This document shows, one piece after another, positions 54,762 through 63,872 of a DNA stretch of 64,000 nt (positions are counted from its first letter, which is position 1; every line of letters starts with the position of its first letter). The position numbers were made by a program, and so were the translations under genes. This DNA is from an uncultured Shewanella sp. (GTDB taxonomy: Bacteria; Pseudomonadota; Gammaproteobacteria; Enterobacterales; Shewanellaceae), in NCBI RefSeq assembly GCF_947497935.1, contig NZ_CANMIO010000005.1, positions 1 through 64,000 of the forward strand, read 5' to 3'. The notes beneath the pieces are model-generated. The model saw nothing but the letters and a program-made list of their open reading frames with translations, had not been told where the DNA came from and did no database searches.

Positions 54762-55976
54762 TTACTGTCTATAGTCAGCTAAGAAATCACCAAACTCTGA
54801 CAGGGCTTTATTTAGTTCTTCTTTGTATGGCAAAAATACTACACGAACATGATCCGGTTCTGGATAGTTAAATGCAGAGCCCTGTACTAGTAAGATTTTA
54901 CGGTCTTTTAATAAATCTAATACTAATCGCTCATCATCGCGTAGGTTGAATTTCTTCTGATCTAATTTAGCAAAGGCGTACATAGCACCTTTAGGTGTCT
55001 TTACGCTGACACCAGGAATAGAGTTAAGCATTTCTACGCAAGCGTCACGTTGTACTCGTAATCGTCCTCCTGGCTGTACTAACTCTTGAATGCTCTGATA
55101 ACCACCCAATGCAGTTTGGATTGCGTGTTGGCTTGGCACGTTGGCACACAAGCGCATAGAAGCCAACATATCTAGGCCTTCAACATAGCTTTTAGCAGAC
55201 TTTAAGTTACCAGTCAGCATCATCCAGCCCATACGGAAGCCTGCAGCACGGTAAACTTTTGAAAGGCCGTTAAAGGTAACAGTTAAGATATCGTCAGATA
55301 GACTGGCAGCTGGAATATGTACTGCATCATCATACAAAATTCGATCGTAGATTTCGTCGGCAAACAGAATCATATCGTTCTGGCGACAAAGCTCGATAAC
55401 TTCAAGGATGAGTTCCTTTGAGTAGACTGCACCTGTTGGGTTATTCGGGTTAATTAGCACAATACCGCGAGTTCTTGGGGTGATCTTGCTCTTGATATCT
55501 TCAAGATCTGGGAACCAATCCGACTCCTCATCACAACGGTAATGCTGTGCTTTACCGCCAGATAAGTGAACTGAAGCGGTCCAAAGCGGGTAGTCAGGTG
55601 ACGGAACCAGTATTTCGTCACCACTGTTTAACAGGCCTTGCATAGCCATGACGATTAGCTCTGAAACGCCATTACCGATATAGATATCTTCGATATCTAC
55701 ACCGAAAATCCCCTGAGACTGATAATGTTGTACGATTGCCTTACGTGCAGAAAATAATCCCTTAGATTCGCAATAGCCCTGAGCACTTGGTAAGTTAAGA
55801 ATAACGTCGCGTACGATCTCTTCAGGGGCTTCAAATCCAAATGGTGCTGGGTTGCCGATATTTAGCTTTAGGATCCGGTGACCTTCGTCTTCGAGTCTAC
55901 GTGCTTCTTTATGCACGGGACCACGGATGTCATAGCAAACAGAATCTAATTTATTGGACTTGATAATAGGGCGCAT
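54762..55976 (-). CDS. alaA: Glutamate-pyruvate aminotransferase AlaA
   Basis: 404 residues, class I/II PLP aminotransferase. Recognisable segments are LNIGNPAPFGFEAPEEI, IYIGNGVSELIVMAMQ, INPNNPTGAVY, and the PLP lysine in FNGLSKVYRAAGFRMGW (near 238). The sequence closely follows E. coli YfbQ/AlaA, which makes alanine. It sits upstream of yfbR as in E. coli. Confidence 0.92.
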   Translation of the reverse strand: MRPIIKSNKLDSVCYDIRGPVHKEARRLEDEGHRILKLNIGNPAPFGFEAPEEIVRDVILNLPSAQGYCESKGLFSARKAIVQHYQSQGIFGVDIEDIYIGNGVSELIVMAMQGLLNSGDEILVPSPDYPLWTASVHLSGGKAQHYRCDEESDWFPDLEDIKSKITPRTRGIVLINPNNPTGAVYSKELILEVIELCRQNDMILFADEIYDRILYDDAVHIPAASLSDDILTVTFNGLSKVYRAAGFRMGWMMLTGNLKSAKSYVEGLDMLASMRLCANVPSQHAIQTALGGYQSIQELVQPGGRLRVQRDACVEMLNSIPGVSVKTPKGAMYAFAKLDQKKFNLRDDERLVLDLLKDRKILLVQGSAFNYPEPDHVRVVFLPYKEELNKALSEFGDFLADYRQ

Positions 55977-56251
55977 CTACACCTCGAAAATGCATAAAAC
56001 TTGAGTCAAAAAGGACTTTTTCATTGTTGCAGGCACAATAGCTAAATTTGTAAGACAAATAAAGGATTAATTCACTGATTTGCTAGACTTAAACAGAGTA
56101 ACAATCTGTTGAGGGCGGTTGGTTATGAGTGTTTTAGGTTTTTATACTGCGGTGGCGCGATGGTGTAGTCGTTAGTATGGCTGTTTGTACATTCTCACTA
56201 TTTTAAGACTAAATCATTTATTTGTTAGCTGGATCGAGTTATTTAGACATT
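55977..56251. other. Intergenic region upstream of alaA
   Basis: No gene recognised in these 275 bases. They must include the alaA promoter. The remaining part of the 601-base gap is the MITE-like element and the efp terminator. Confidence 0.5.
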
Positions 56252-56517
56252 ATACTAATTGTATTAAGAGTCTGTTCATTCAGTGGGAATTCAAAGCGCT
56301 GAAGGCAAGCGGGGAACTTGAAGCTAATAGTTATTCTATATCGAGAGTTTCTGGCGAAGCATGCAGTGCTTTGAAGCCCACCCTGAGGGAAGTGCTCAAT
56401 CATTCCACTTCTGCTTTGCATTGACTCACAAGGGAACAACCATTCTGTCGTTCATGCACCTTGAATTGAAAAGCTTGAGTGCTTCTGAATTGATTCAATC
56501 CTTAATACAATTGGTAT
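56252..56517. mobile_element. MITE-like element with 17-bp terminal inverted repeats
   Basis: The left end ATACTAATTGTATTAAG (56252-56268) and the right end CTTAATACAATTGGTAT (56501-56517) are inverted repeats with one mismatch, bounding 266 bases without an intact transposase. The interior has only short out-of-place frames. Size, ends and absence of a gene fit a non-autonomous miniature element. Flanking target duplication is not clear. Confidence 0.6.
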
Positions 56518-56529
56518 TACTAATGCGTA

Positions 56530-56557
56530 ATAAAAAAGCCAGCGTAGACGCTGGCTT
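56530..56557 (-). terminator. Terminator downstream of efp
   Basis: Perfect nine-base stem AAGCCAGCG / CGCTGGCTT with a TAGA loop; on the minus strand it is followed by TTTTATT. It lies about 20 bases after the efp stop. Confidence 0.92.
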
Positions 56558-56577
56558 GATAAAACGGTTTTAAAAAA

Positions 56578-57138
56578 TTAAACGCGTTTCTTGAATTCGT
56601 TGGTACGAGTATCGATTTCGATCATGTCGCCAGTTTTAACGAAATCAGCAACACTTAGCGTACCGCCACCAGTGATAGTAGCAGGCTTCATTACTTTACC
56701 AGAAGTATCACCGCGAGCAGAAGGCTCTGTGTAAGTCACTTCACGGACAACTGAAGTTGGTAGTTCAACTGAAATTGCTTTACCTTCATAGAAAGTTACT
56801 TGGCAATTCTCTTCCATACCATCAACGATATACGCTGCTGCATCGCCTAAGTTCTCTGCTTCAACGTCGTACTGGTTGTACTCAGAATCCATAAATACAT
56901 ACATAGGATCTGCGAAGTAAGAATAAGTACAATCTAGACGCTCTAGAATGATATCTTCCATCTTGTCTTCACCTTTAAAGGTGCTTTCAGTAGTAGAATC
57001 TTGTAGAACGTGCTTTAGTTTCAATTTAACGATTGCAGCATTACGGCCTGAACGAGTTGTTTCAGTCTTTTGAACAACCCATGGGCTGCCATCTAACATG
57101 ATCACGTTACCTGGGCGGAGTTCATGAGCAGTTTTCAT
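56578..57138 (-). CDS. efp: Elongation factor P
   Basis: 186 residues, standard three-domain EF-P. The tip of domain I reads [12 protein letters not shown], with arginine at position 32 (no lysine), the residue rhamnosylated by EarP in Shewanella and Pseudomonas. The C-terminus contains [17 protein letters not shown]. It relieves ribosome stalling at polyproline. It is 45 bases downstream of earP, on the same strand. Confidence 0.97.
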   Translation of the reverse strand: MKTAHELRPGNVIMLDGSPWVVQKTETTRSGRNAAIVKLKLKHVLQDSTTESTFKGEDKMEDIILERLDCTYSYFADPMYVFMDSEYNQYDVEAENLGDAAAYIVDGMEENCQVTFYEGKAISVELPTSVVREVTYTEPSARGDTSGKVMKPATITGGGTLSVADFVKTGDMIEIDTRTNEFKKRV

Positions 57139-57183
57139 TACACTATTTCCTATTTTAGGTTTTTTCTATTTAAACGTAGTATC

Positions 57184-58377
57184 TTAGCTATTTTTGACGA
57201 ATTGAACTAGTCGAGAAGCAAGATCTACATCATTTATTGCATCGATTGGCCATTGTTTTGTGTGTTTAACGAGTAGCAAATCGATTAAATTAAATTGTTG
57301 CCAGCTGTGGAGCGCTTCATCTTGGTGCCCTGAGTTAAAAGCACGATTAAGCGATTTCCATGTTTCAGCTAATTCCGGCGGCAGATTATTACAGTAAAGC
57401 TGCATAAAGGCATCTAATTTTATTAGATGATAGTCATCTTCTTGCTCATATATGTGCCAAATGAACGGTTTTGCAGCCCATTGAGCCCTCAAGAACGAAT
57501 CTTCGCCCCGAACAATATTAAAATCACAGCTCCAGAGTAGCTTGTCATAACCCTCTTGATCTGTCATAGGCAAGATATGAATAACTAAATTATCTAAAGG
57601 AATTTGCATTCCTGGTGTCAATTCATCAATAGAGCAGGGCAGTAACGTTTGTAAACTATTGAGGCTTCTGCCTTTAGGGATCAACGCATGAGTCTTAGTG
57701 TCGTTTGTTTGCCAATGTTTACAAAGGGCTAATAGCGCACTGGATTCATAGCTAAACACACTAATAACCGTGTCGTTCTGTGCAATACCTGATAATCCTA
57801 ATGATTTAAACAAGTTTTGACGGTTTTGATTATCAAGTTGCCAACGTGCTCTATCTTTAAATAGCGATTTTTCACAGATAAGCCCGCCAGTTTTATCGCT
57901 AAATCCTGGGAAATAAAAATATTTCTTAATTCCGCTGGCCTGCATTGAGGGCAATCCATGGCATCCTTCGACCCATGACTCAGCACTTAGATACTCGAGA
58001 TTTAACCAAAGCGGAGGGTTAGCTGCTTTAGGATTTTGTTTATGCGTGAATTGTAATTCATCGAGGGTGCGTTTAACTTGCTCGGGTAATTCACAAGCAA
58101 AAGCTTCAATGAGTACATCACCAATTTGATAATCGAGGGCTAAAGGCGAAGTCCATTGATTGATCGTGACTGTTGAATGAACCTGAGTGACTAACTCGGG
58201 ATCTAGCTGTGGCAATATATGAGAGAAGCTTTTTAAATCATCAACCCAAAGAGTGATCGCTAGTTGATACTCTTCTGCTAATTGCTTGGCGAGACGCCAG
58301 GTGACACCAATGTCACCGTAATTATCAACTACAGCACAGAAAATATCCCAACGCCCACTGGCATTATGACTCGCCAT
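57184..58377 (-). CDS. earP: EF-P arginine rhamnosyltransferase EarP
   Basis: 397 residues, EarP family (DUF2331). Conserved elements are the N-terminal WDIFCAVVDNYGDIGVTWRLA with the catalytic Asp pair, and the C-terminal NIVRGEDSFLRAQWAAKPFIWHIY, the dTDP-rhamnose pocket. It is a GT-B inverting transferase that adds rhamnose to EF-P Arg32, and it directly precedes efp, as in other EarP genomes. Confidence 0.96.
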   Translation of the reverse strand: MASHNASGRWDIFCAVVDNYGDIGVTWRLAKQLAEEYQLAITLWVDDLKSFSHILPQLDPELVTQVHSTVTINQWTSPLALDYQIGDVLIEAFACELPEQVKRTLDELQFTHKQNPKAANPPLWLNLEYLSAESWVEGCHGLPSMQASGIKKYFYFPGFSDKTGGLICEKSLFKDRARWQLDNQNRQNLFKSLGLSGIAQNDTVISVFSYESSALLALCKHWQTNDTKTHALIPKGRSLNSLQTLLPCSIDELTPGMQIPLDNLVIHILPMTDQEGYDKLLWSCDFNIVRGEDSFLRAQWAAKPFIWHIYEQEDDYHLIKLDAFMQLYCNNLPPELAETWKSLNRAFNSGHQDEALHSWQQFNLIDLLLVKHTKQWPIDAINDVDLASRLVQFVKNS

Positions 58378-58441
58378 ATTTAAAAACTCTTTATCATCGG
58401 CTTAACTTAACAAAGCCTAACAAGCTAAATCTTTACAAGAC

Positions 58442-58470
58442 AAAAAAGCGGCATAGAAATATGCCGCTTT
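58442..58470 (-). terminator. Terminator downstream of fldA
   Basis: Perfect ten-base stem AAGCGGCATA / TATGCCGCTT with a GAAA loop; on the minus strand it is followed by TTTTT. It ends the fldA unit about 80 bases after its stop. Confidence 0.9.
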
Positions 58471-58550
58471 ACTAGGGTCAATCAAACACATATCTGTATC
58501 TAATCTATAAGCTCACTCTTAACATTGAGCTTAATTCTGAAACTTGAAGT

Positions 58551-59078
58551 TTAGTCTTCAAGCTCAGCTAAACACATCTCGTCATAGATCTGCTTAACCC
58601 ATGCGTCAACACGCTCTTCTGTTAGTTCAGGTTGACGATCTTCGTCGATACCTAGACCCACAAAATGCTTGTCGTCTGCTAAACCTTTCGATTCTTCGAA
58701 ATCATAACCTTCAGTTGGCCAGTGACCGATTACGATAGCGCCACGGGCTACAACGATTTCGTTGACCATGCCCATCGCATCAAGGAAGTACTCAGCGTAA
58801 TCCTCTTGATCGCCACAACCAAAGATTGCGACTAACTTGTCTTCGAAGTTGATCTGCTCAAGGTCAGGGAAGAAATCATCCCAGTCACATTGTGCTTCAC
58901 CATAGTACCAAGTTGGAATGCCGAAAATCAGCAGATCATAATCTGCGATTTGTTCCTTGGTACTTTTGGCAATATCTTTCACCTCAACCATTTTTTTGCC
59001 CAGTTTCTTCTGGATCATTTTGGCGACGGCTTCGGTGTTGCCTGTATCAGACCCGAAAAAAAGACCTACAGTTGCCAT
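58551..59078 (-). CDS. fldA: Flavodoxin I
   Basis: 175 residues. The FMN phosphate loop is GLFFGSDTGNTEAVA; aromatic flanks of the flavin are in TWYYGEAQCDWDDF and FGCGDQEDYAEYF. Length and sequence are those of the long-chain FldA. It is a low-potential electron carrier. Unlike in E. coli, fur is not downstream: a terminator and then earP follow. The upstream neighbour ybfE is conserved. Confidence 0.95.
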   Translation of the reverse strand: MATVGLFFGSDTGNTEAVAKMIQKKLGKKMVEVKDIAKSTKEQIADYDLLIFGIPTWYYGEAQCDWDDFFPDLEQINFEDKLVAIFGCGDQEDYAEYFLDAMGMVNEIVVARGAIVIGHWPTEGYDFEESKGLADDKHFVGLGIDEDRQPELTEERVDAWVKQIYDEMCLAELED

Positions 59079-59134
59079 TGTTGTTCCTTTAATATCTAGT
59101 TAACTATTAATGGTATGCGTGCATTTAAACTGGG

Positions 59135-59407
59135 TTAGTTATTAACCAGCTTTTGCAGTATAGATTCGATTAGTTGGCTGCGGCTGATATTACTGGCCAA
59201 AGCTTGTTCATTCAAGGCGTCATACAAATCTTGTGACACCTTTAACTCTATTCGTTTTAATCCGTTCGCTCGATCACGCTGAATTTGATTTCTTTTATTA
59301 ATTTTGAGCTGTTGGTCCCGTGGCAAAGGATTGCTGCGGGGCCGACCACGTCGCTTTTCTGTTGCGAACAGATCAATGGTGGTTCTATCTGATGTTTCTT
59401 TTGCCAT
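59135..59407 (-). CDS. ybfE: LexA-regulated family protein YbfE
   Basis: 90 residues from ATG 59407, giving MAKETSDRTTIDLFATEKRR, closely like E. coli YbfE; a longer frame to 59503 would overlap the next gene and is rejected. The C-terminal part (RIELKVSQDLYDALNEQALASNIS ... RSQLIESIL) looks like a ribbon-helix-helix. E. coli YbfE is SOS-linked. It may be a small DNA-binding protein. Confidence 0.88.
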   Translation of the reverse strand: MAKETSDRTTIDLFATEKRRGRPRSNPLPRDQQLKINKRNQIQRDRANGLKRIELKVSQDLYDALNEQALASNISRSQLIESILQKLVNN

Positions 59408-59418
59408 TGAGTTCGTAT

Positions 59419-59640
59419 TTAACCGATACCTGAGCCTTCCCAGGTCATCTGTATAATCCCTTTTGCAATAAACCCGGCACAGCCGAGAAATAAAACGAGC
59501 CAAACGATGTTACGTCCAAACTTAGGTACATTGCCCTGTTTGAGTACATCTCGGATGGCCATACCAATAAAAAAGAAAATGGCTGCAAAAAACAGGTTTA
59601 AGCCAAGGGACTCAATCTGTTCCATATATTGCATTAGCAT
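59419..59640 (-). CDS. DUF2788 small membrane protein
   Basis: 73 residues with two transmembrane helices (about 14-32 and 44-64). Sequence IFFFIGMAIRDVLKQGNVPKFG fits the DUF2788 family common in Shewanella. It is 11 bases before ybfE and conserved in position. No function is known. Confidence 0.8.
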   Translation of the reverse strand: MLMQYMEQIESLGLNLFFAAIFFFIGMAIRDVLKQGNVPKFGRNIVWLVLFLGCAGFIAKGIIQMTWEGSGIG

Positions 59641-59736
59641 TTGCCATTCCTTCCTAGGCCAAAAAAGTTGCGCGAATATACCATATAAGTTTTCGAGCGG
59701 CTATATGCTTTATGCCTTTCTAGCGCGAAATGTGGT

Positions 59737-60495
59737 TCAATCGGCGGTTATAAAATCTTTAACTATTCGATTGAATATGGCTGGTTTTTGCGCATGTAAC
59801 CAATGACCTGTTCCCTCGATAGTTTTTGCTTTAACCGTTGGAAACTGGGTCATGATAGCTTGTCTGTGCTCTGTGGTAACGTAATCAGAATCTCCACCCC
59901 GAACAAAAAGGCAGGGGCCTTGGTAATGACTGGAAAAATGTGGCCAATCAATAATATTGGTATAGCTTGCCTTTAATCCAGAGAGGTTCATTTTCCAGCC
60001 AAAACCTTGTTCTGCTCGGGTCAGAGACTTTAATAAAAACTGTGCTGTACCATCATCCACACCACAAGTTTGCATATGAACAAGTGCTTGACGGCGATCT
60101 TTTAACTCCGTCAATGGCATAGACTCTAAAGCGGCAAAAACCTTGTCATGACGGCTTTGGTAGGCAACGGGTGCAATATCGGCAACGACCAGCTTTTTGA
60201 CCAAGTGCGGATAATTGAGTGCTGTAGCCATAGCTATCTTACCGCCCATGGAGTGACCTATGAGAATCGCCTCTTTACAGTCGAGCTCCTCAATCAATTG
60301 AGCCATACTATCAGCCAACGTTTGATAGCACATGTTAGCAACCTGCGGACTATTACCGTGGTTGAGTACATCAATGCGAACAACAGTAAATTGCTCTTCG
60401 AGTTCTTTACCTAAAGCCTTGAGGTTATCAAGGTCCCCAAACAAACCATGAATGAGGATAACTACTGGGCCTTGACCACTGATCACATAATGCAT
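59737..60495 (-). CDS. ybfF: Alpha/beta-hydrolase esterase YbfF
   Basis: 252 residues from ATG 60495 (MHYVISGQGPVVILIHGLFGD), matching the start of E. coli YbfF; an earlier start at 60648 would add 51 residues of poorer quality. The nucleophile elbow is GHSMGGKIA (near 94) and the late histidine is in GTGHWLHAQKP (near 231). Substrate unknown; YbfF is an esterase. It faces seqA divergently, as in E. coli. Confidence 0.88.
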   Translation of the reverse strand: MHYVISGQGPVVILIHGLFGDLDNLKALGKELEEQFTVVRIDVLNHGNSPQVANMCYQTLADSMAQLIEELDCKEAILIGHSMGGKIAMATALNYPHLVKKLVVADIAPVAYQSRHDKVFAALESMPLTELKDRRQALVHMQTCGVDDGTAQFLLKSLTRAEQGFGWKMNLSGLKASYTNIIDWPHFSSHYQGPCLFVRGGDSDYVTTEHRQAIMTQFPTVKAKTIEGTGHWLHAQKPAIFNRIVKDFITAD

Positions 60496-60769
60496 TGTCT
60501 TTCCGATTACTGAGTCGATTGGCGCAGATTGTGCCTCGTATTCAGTTAAATTCCAACAGAGGCCGGGTAAATGGTCATTCATTGCTGAAAAAGTAAACAT
60601 ACTTTGCTTAGTAAATAGGATCTTTCTTCTCTGGATCGCAGTTTTCATTTAATGACGCTTTATCAAGGCCCTAAACCTCGCTACACTGAGCTGATAATTC
60701 GGGACAGTTATGCGATTTTTTGCATTTAAGAACACCGATCCGCTTTTCTACTTAAGGAAGATAACCGTT

Positions 60770-61318
60770 ATGAAGTATATCGAAGTTGATGAAGAGCTTT
60801 ATCGACACATCGCCAGCAAGACAGAACATATTGGCGAGAGCGCTTCGGATATTTTGCGCCGTATATTGGGATTAGAAGTTGAGTCAGTGGTTCAAGCTGC
60901 GCCTGAAGAGATCAGTCATCCTAGCCTTGAACAATCTTCACCTAAACCCGTAAAAGTGGCGAAAGCGGCAACTAAGCCTGTTTCTGATTTTACCAACCTG
61001 ATTGACGCCGAAGCATTAGCTGCGCAAAAAGGTGCAGTGGGGCGTTTTCTATTTATTCTGGATACAGTTTATAGAGCGTCGACTAAACAGTTTGAACAGG
61101 TATTACAAATTCAAGGCCGTGATCGTTTGTATTTTGCAACGTCGAAAGACGCACTGTTAAAAGCCAGTAAGTCTGCTAATCCAAAAGAGATTGGACACAG
61201 TGGTTTCTGGGTAACGACCAATAATAATACCGCCAAGAAGCGCACTATACTTTCAGAAGTCTTGCTACAGTTTGGTACAGACGAATCGCAAGTTGCCGAT
61301 ATCATAGAAAAAATTTAA
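60770..61318 (+). CDS. seqA: Replication initiation regulator SeqA
   Basis: 182 residues from ATG 60770 (MKYIEVDEELYRHIASKTEHIGES, cited by its first half); an in-frame ATG at 60710 adds 20 residues not found in E. coli SeqA. The N-terminal oligomerisation segment and the C-terminal GATC-binding domain (FLFILDTVYRASTKQFEQVL; FWVTTNNNTAKKRTILSEVL) are both present. It sequesters newly replicated hemimethylated origins. It is followed by pgm. Confidence 0.94.
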   Translation: MKYIEVDEELYRHIASKTEHIGESASDILRRILGLEVESVVQAAPEEISHPSLEQSSPKPVKVAKAATKPVSDFTNLIDAEALAAQKGAVGRFLFILDTVYRASTKQFEQVLQIQGRDRLYFATSKDALLKASKSANPKEIGHSGFWVTTNNNTAKKRTILSEVLLQFGTDESQVADIIEKI

Positions 61319-61392
61319 CGACATAAAGCGTTAACGTAAAACATATAGACTTACCGTATATGAACTGATTACGGTAATAGAAGGAGAGGGAC

Positions 61393-63039
61393 TTGGCTAT
61401 ACATAAGAGAGCTGGATTGATTGCTGAGCAAAAGGATTTGGTCAATATCCCAAAACTCGTTAGCCTGTATTATTGCTTATCGCCCGATGTGGACAATGTG
61501 AGTCAAAAAGTCACGTTTGGTACCTCGGGCCATCGCGGTAGTGCTGCCAAAAGTAGCTTTAATGAAACGCATATTCTTGCTATCGCACAAGCAGTTGCTG
61601 ACTATCGTCTGCAAGCTAATATCAAGGGTCACTTGATATTGGGCATAGATACACACGCATTGTCACAACCTGCAGCAATGTCGGTTATAGAAGTATTAGT
61701 TGCTAACCAGGTAAGCGTTGTTATACATCAAAATGATGGTTTTACACCGACCCCCGTAGTTTCTCACGCTATTATTAATGCTAATTTGAATAAGAGCGAT
61801 AACGACGATTTAGTGGATGGCCTCATTGTTACCCCGTCGCACAATCCACCACAAGATGGTGGCATTAAATATAACCCACCACATGGCGGCCCTGCAGAAG
61901 GCGAGATCACGACTTGGATCGAAGATAAAGCCAATGCATATTTGGCTAATAATTTAGTCGGTGTTAAGCGTATCAGCTATGTTGAAGCGCTTAACAGTGA
62001 CTACCTTATCGAAGAAGACTTCATCACGCCCTATGTCACCGACTTAAATAGTGTTATCAATATGCAAGCGATTGCAGACGCTAAGGTTCGTTTGGGTGTT
62101 GATCCTCTTGGAGGTTCAGGTGTTCACTACTGGGCACCGATAGCTAAGCATTACGGTATCGATATCACAGTACTCAATACTCAGGTCGATCCTAGATTCA
62201 GTTTTATGCCGCTAGATAAGGACGGTAAGATCCGTATGGATTGCTCGTCACCCTATGCAATGGCAGGCCTACTAGAGCATAAAGACAGTTTTGATCTTTG
62301 CTTGGGCAATGACCCTGACTTTGACCGCCATGGTATTGTGTGTCCAGGCAGCGGTTTGATGAATCCAAATCACTTCCTTGCGGTTGCAATAGACTATTTG
62401 GTGACACATCGTCCAGAATGGACAGAGCAGATGGTGATAGGAAAGACACTGGTATCGAGTGCCATGATTGATAAAGTCTGTCAGATGCACAACAAGCAGA
62501 TGTCAGAGGTGCCAGTCGGCTTTAAATGGTTTGTAGATGGGCTTGCCAATAGCGAGTTTGCCTTCGGCGGTGAAGAAAGTGCCGGAGCAGCCTTTTTAAA
62601 AATAGATGGTAGCACTTGGTGTACCGATAAAGATGGCTTTATTCTGTGTCTACTTGCGGCTGAAATTTTGGCTGTTACCGGAAAATCACCTCAACAAAGA
62701 TACGATGAACTCGAAGCCAAATTTGGCCAGAGTTTTTATCAGCGTATCGATAGTCCGGTGAGTCTAGAGGATAAAGCTAAGTTTTCGAGAATTAATGCCG
62801 ACTCGGTCAGAACAGAGACACTTGCTGGTGATGAGATCTTACAGAAATTAACTCACGCTCCTGGTAACAATGCAGCCATAGGTGGCATTAAAGCGGTGAC
62901 TGAAAATGGCTGGTTTGCTGCTCGACCATCTGGTACAGAGGCGCTATTTAAGCTTTATGGTGAAAGTTTTGTTAGCCAAGAGCATCTTACTTGCTTACTA
63001 AAAGAAGCTCAGCAGATTGTGGCTGAAGCGCTGCAATAA
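61393..63039 (+). CDS. pgm: Phosphoglucomutase (alpha-D-glucose)
   Basis: 548 residues. The phosphoserine loop is VTPSHNPPQDGG, the metal loop is GNDPDFDRHGIV, the sugar loop is GEESAGAAFL, and the phosphate-binding loop is ARPSGTEALFKLYGES. It interconverts glucose-1- and glucose-6-phosphate. The start is TTG at 61393, with AGGAG six bases before, giving MAIHKRAG as in E. coli Pgm. It lies 74 bases after seqA. Confidence 0.95.
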   Translation: MAIHKRAGLIAEQKDLVNIPKLVSLYYCLSPDVDNVSQKVTFGTSGHRGSAAKSSFNETHILAIAQAVADYRLQANIKGHLILGIDTHALSQPAAMSVIEVLVANQVSVVIHQNDGFTPTPVVSHAIINANLNKSDNDDLVDGLIVTPSHNPPQDGGIKYNPPHGGPAEGEITTWIEDKANAYLANNLVGVKRISYVEALNSDYLIEEDFITPYVTDLNSVINMQAIADAKVRLGVDPLGGSGVHYWAPIAKHYGIDITVLNTQVDPRFSFMPLDKDGKIRMDCSSPYAMAGLLEHKDSFDLCLGNDPDFDRHGIVCPGSGLMNPNHFLAVAIDYLVTHRPEWTEQMVIGKTLVSSAMIDKVCQMHNKQMSEVPVGFKWFVDGLANSEFAFGGEESAGAAFLKIDGSTWCTDKDGFILCLLAAEILAVTGKSPQQRYDELEAKFGQSFYQRIDSPVSLEDKAKFSRINADSVRTETLAGDEILQKLTHAPGNNAAIGGIKAVTENGWFAARPSGTEALFKLYGESFVSQEHLTCLLKEAQQIVAEALQ

Positions 63040-63074
63040 ACTAAATAAAAATGTTTGTAAAAGCGTTTAAATGT

Positions 63075-63099
63075 AAAGGCACCGTTCGGTGCCTTTTTT
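63075..63099 (+). terminator. Rho-independent terminator downstream of pgm
   Basis: Perfect nine-base stem AAAGGCACC / GGTGCCTTT with a GTTC loop and a T run, 35 bases after the stop. Confidence 0.92.
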
Positions 63100-63131
63100 A
63101 TTGAAAACTGTTATCTAAGTTTTTTATAAAA

Positions 63132-63611
63132 TTAATAGCTTATGTGGCAACTCGGTAACTGGTTTTTAGCCAAGTAATCTTGATGATACTCCTCAGCCTG
63201 ATGGAACTGCTGACAGGGAACAACTTCCGTCACTATTTGACGAGAGCCCCATTTCCCACTTTTAATCAATGCCAGTTTACTGGTTTCAGCTAGCTGTTTT
63301 TGATTTTTATCATGGAAAAAAATTGCGCTTCTATATTGGCTACCGATATCGCCACCTTGTTGATTCAATGTGGTGGGATTATGGTTTTGCCAAAACACCT
63401 CGAGTAAGCTCTGATAACTGACAATACTAGGGTCGTACTCCACTTGTACAACTTCTGCGTGACCTGTGGTACCCGTTTTAACCTCTGTGTAGCGGGTGAA
63501 ACTGTCCTTGCCGCCCATATAACCGCATGTACAGCCCACGACACCTTCAACTTCTCTGAAAAAGTATTCAACTCCCCAAAAACACCCTGCGCCGAATGTT
63601 GCCAATGCCAT
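63132..63611 (-). CDS. msrA: Peptide-methionine (S)-S-oxide reductase MsrA
   Basis: 159 residues. The catalytic motif GAGCFWGVEYFF puts the nucleophile at Cys10, and further cysteines (VGCTCGYMG; SCHISY at the end) can resolve the sulfenic acid. Other conserved parts are TGHAEVVQVEYDP and DIGSQYRSAIF. It repairs oxidised methionine. It is convergent with pgm. Confidence 0.96.
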   Translation of the reverse strand: MALATFGAGCFWGVEYFFREVEGVVGCTCGYMGGKDSFTRYTEVKTGTTGHAEVVQVEYDPSIVSYQSLLEVFWQNHNPTTLNQQGGDIGSQYRSAIFFHDKNQKQLAETSKLALIKSGKWGSRQIVTEVVPCQQFHQAEEYHQDYLAKNQLPSCHISY

Positions 63612-63781
63612 TACTGTCTCCTTATTAAATACATCTTAAATAGCCGTTTGGATGGCTAGATGGCTTTATCTTGTTTTATTTTTTGCCTTTAAGCAAGTAA
63701 AAACATGCATGGCTGATGATTTGTTGTACGACAGAGGCTAAAAAGGGTACGGGATACAGCAGGCAATTATGCTACTATCGG

Positions 63782-63839
63782 TGGCAGAATTAGCGAAGCT
63801 AGGTGTTACAAATACCCGCGGTATTTGAAATTTCTGCCA
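63782..63839. repeat. Nested inverted repeats between msrA and the last gene
   Basis: Outer arms TGGCAGAA (63782-63789) and TTCTGCCA (63832-63839) enclose a perfect inner hairpin CAAATACC-CGC-GGTATTTG (63809-63827). It sits about 35 bases upstream of the last start codon. It may be a cruciform-forming site, a small repeat element or an operator. Confidence 0.6.
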
Positions 63840-63872
63840 AATAAAGCTGACATGAATAATAAGGAGTAGTTT

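Noticed and set aside
56130..56200. tRNA-like sequence (GGTGTAGTCGTTAGTA)
   Set aside because: Resembles a D-arm, but no T-arm GTTC motif, no acceptor stem partner and no CCA end can be placed, so it is not a tRNA gene.
56185..56573. Two small frames within the MITE-like element
   Set aside because: They overlap each other and the terminal repeats, and do not resemble a transposase or other protein.
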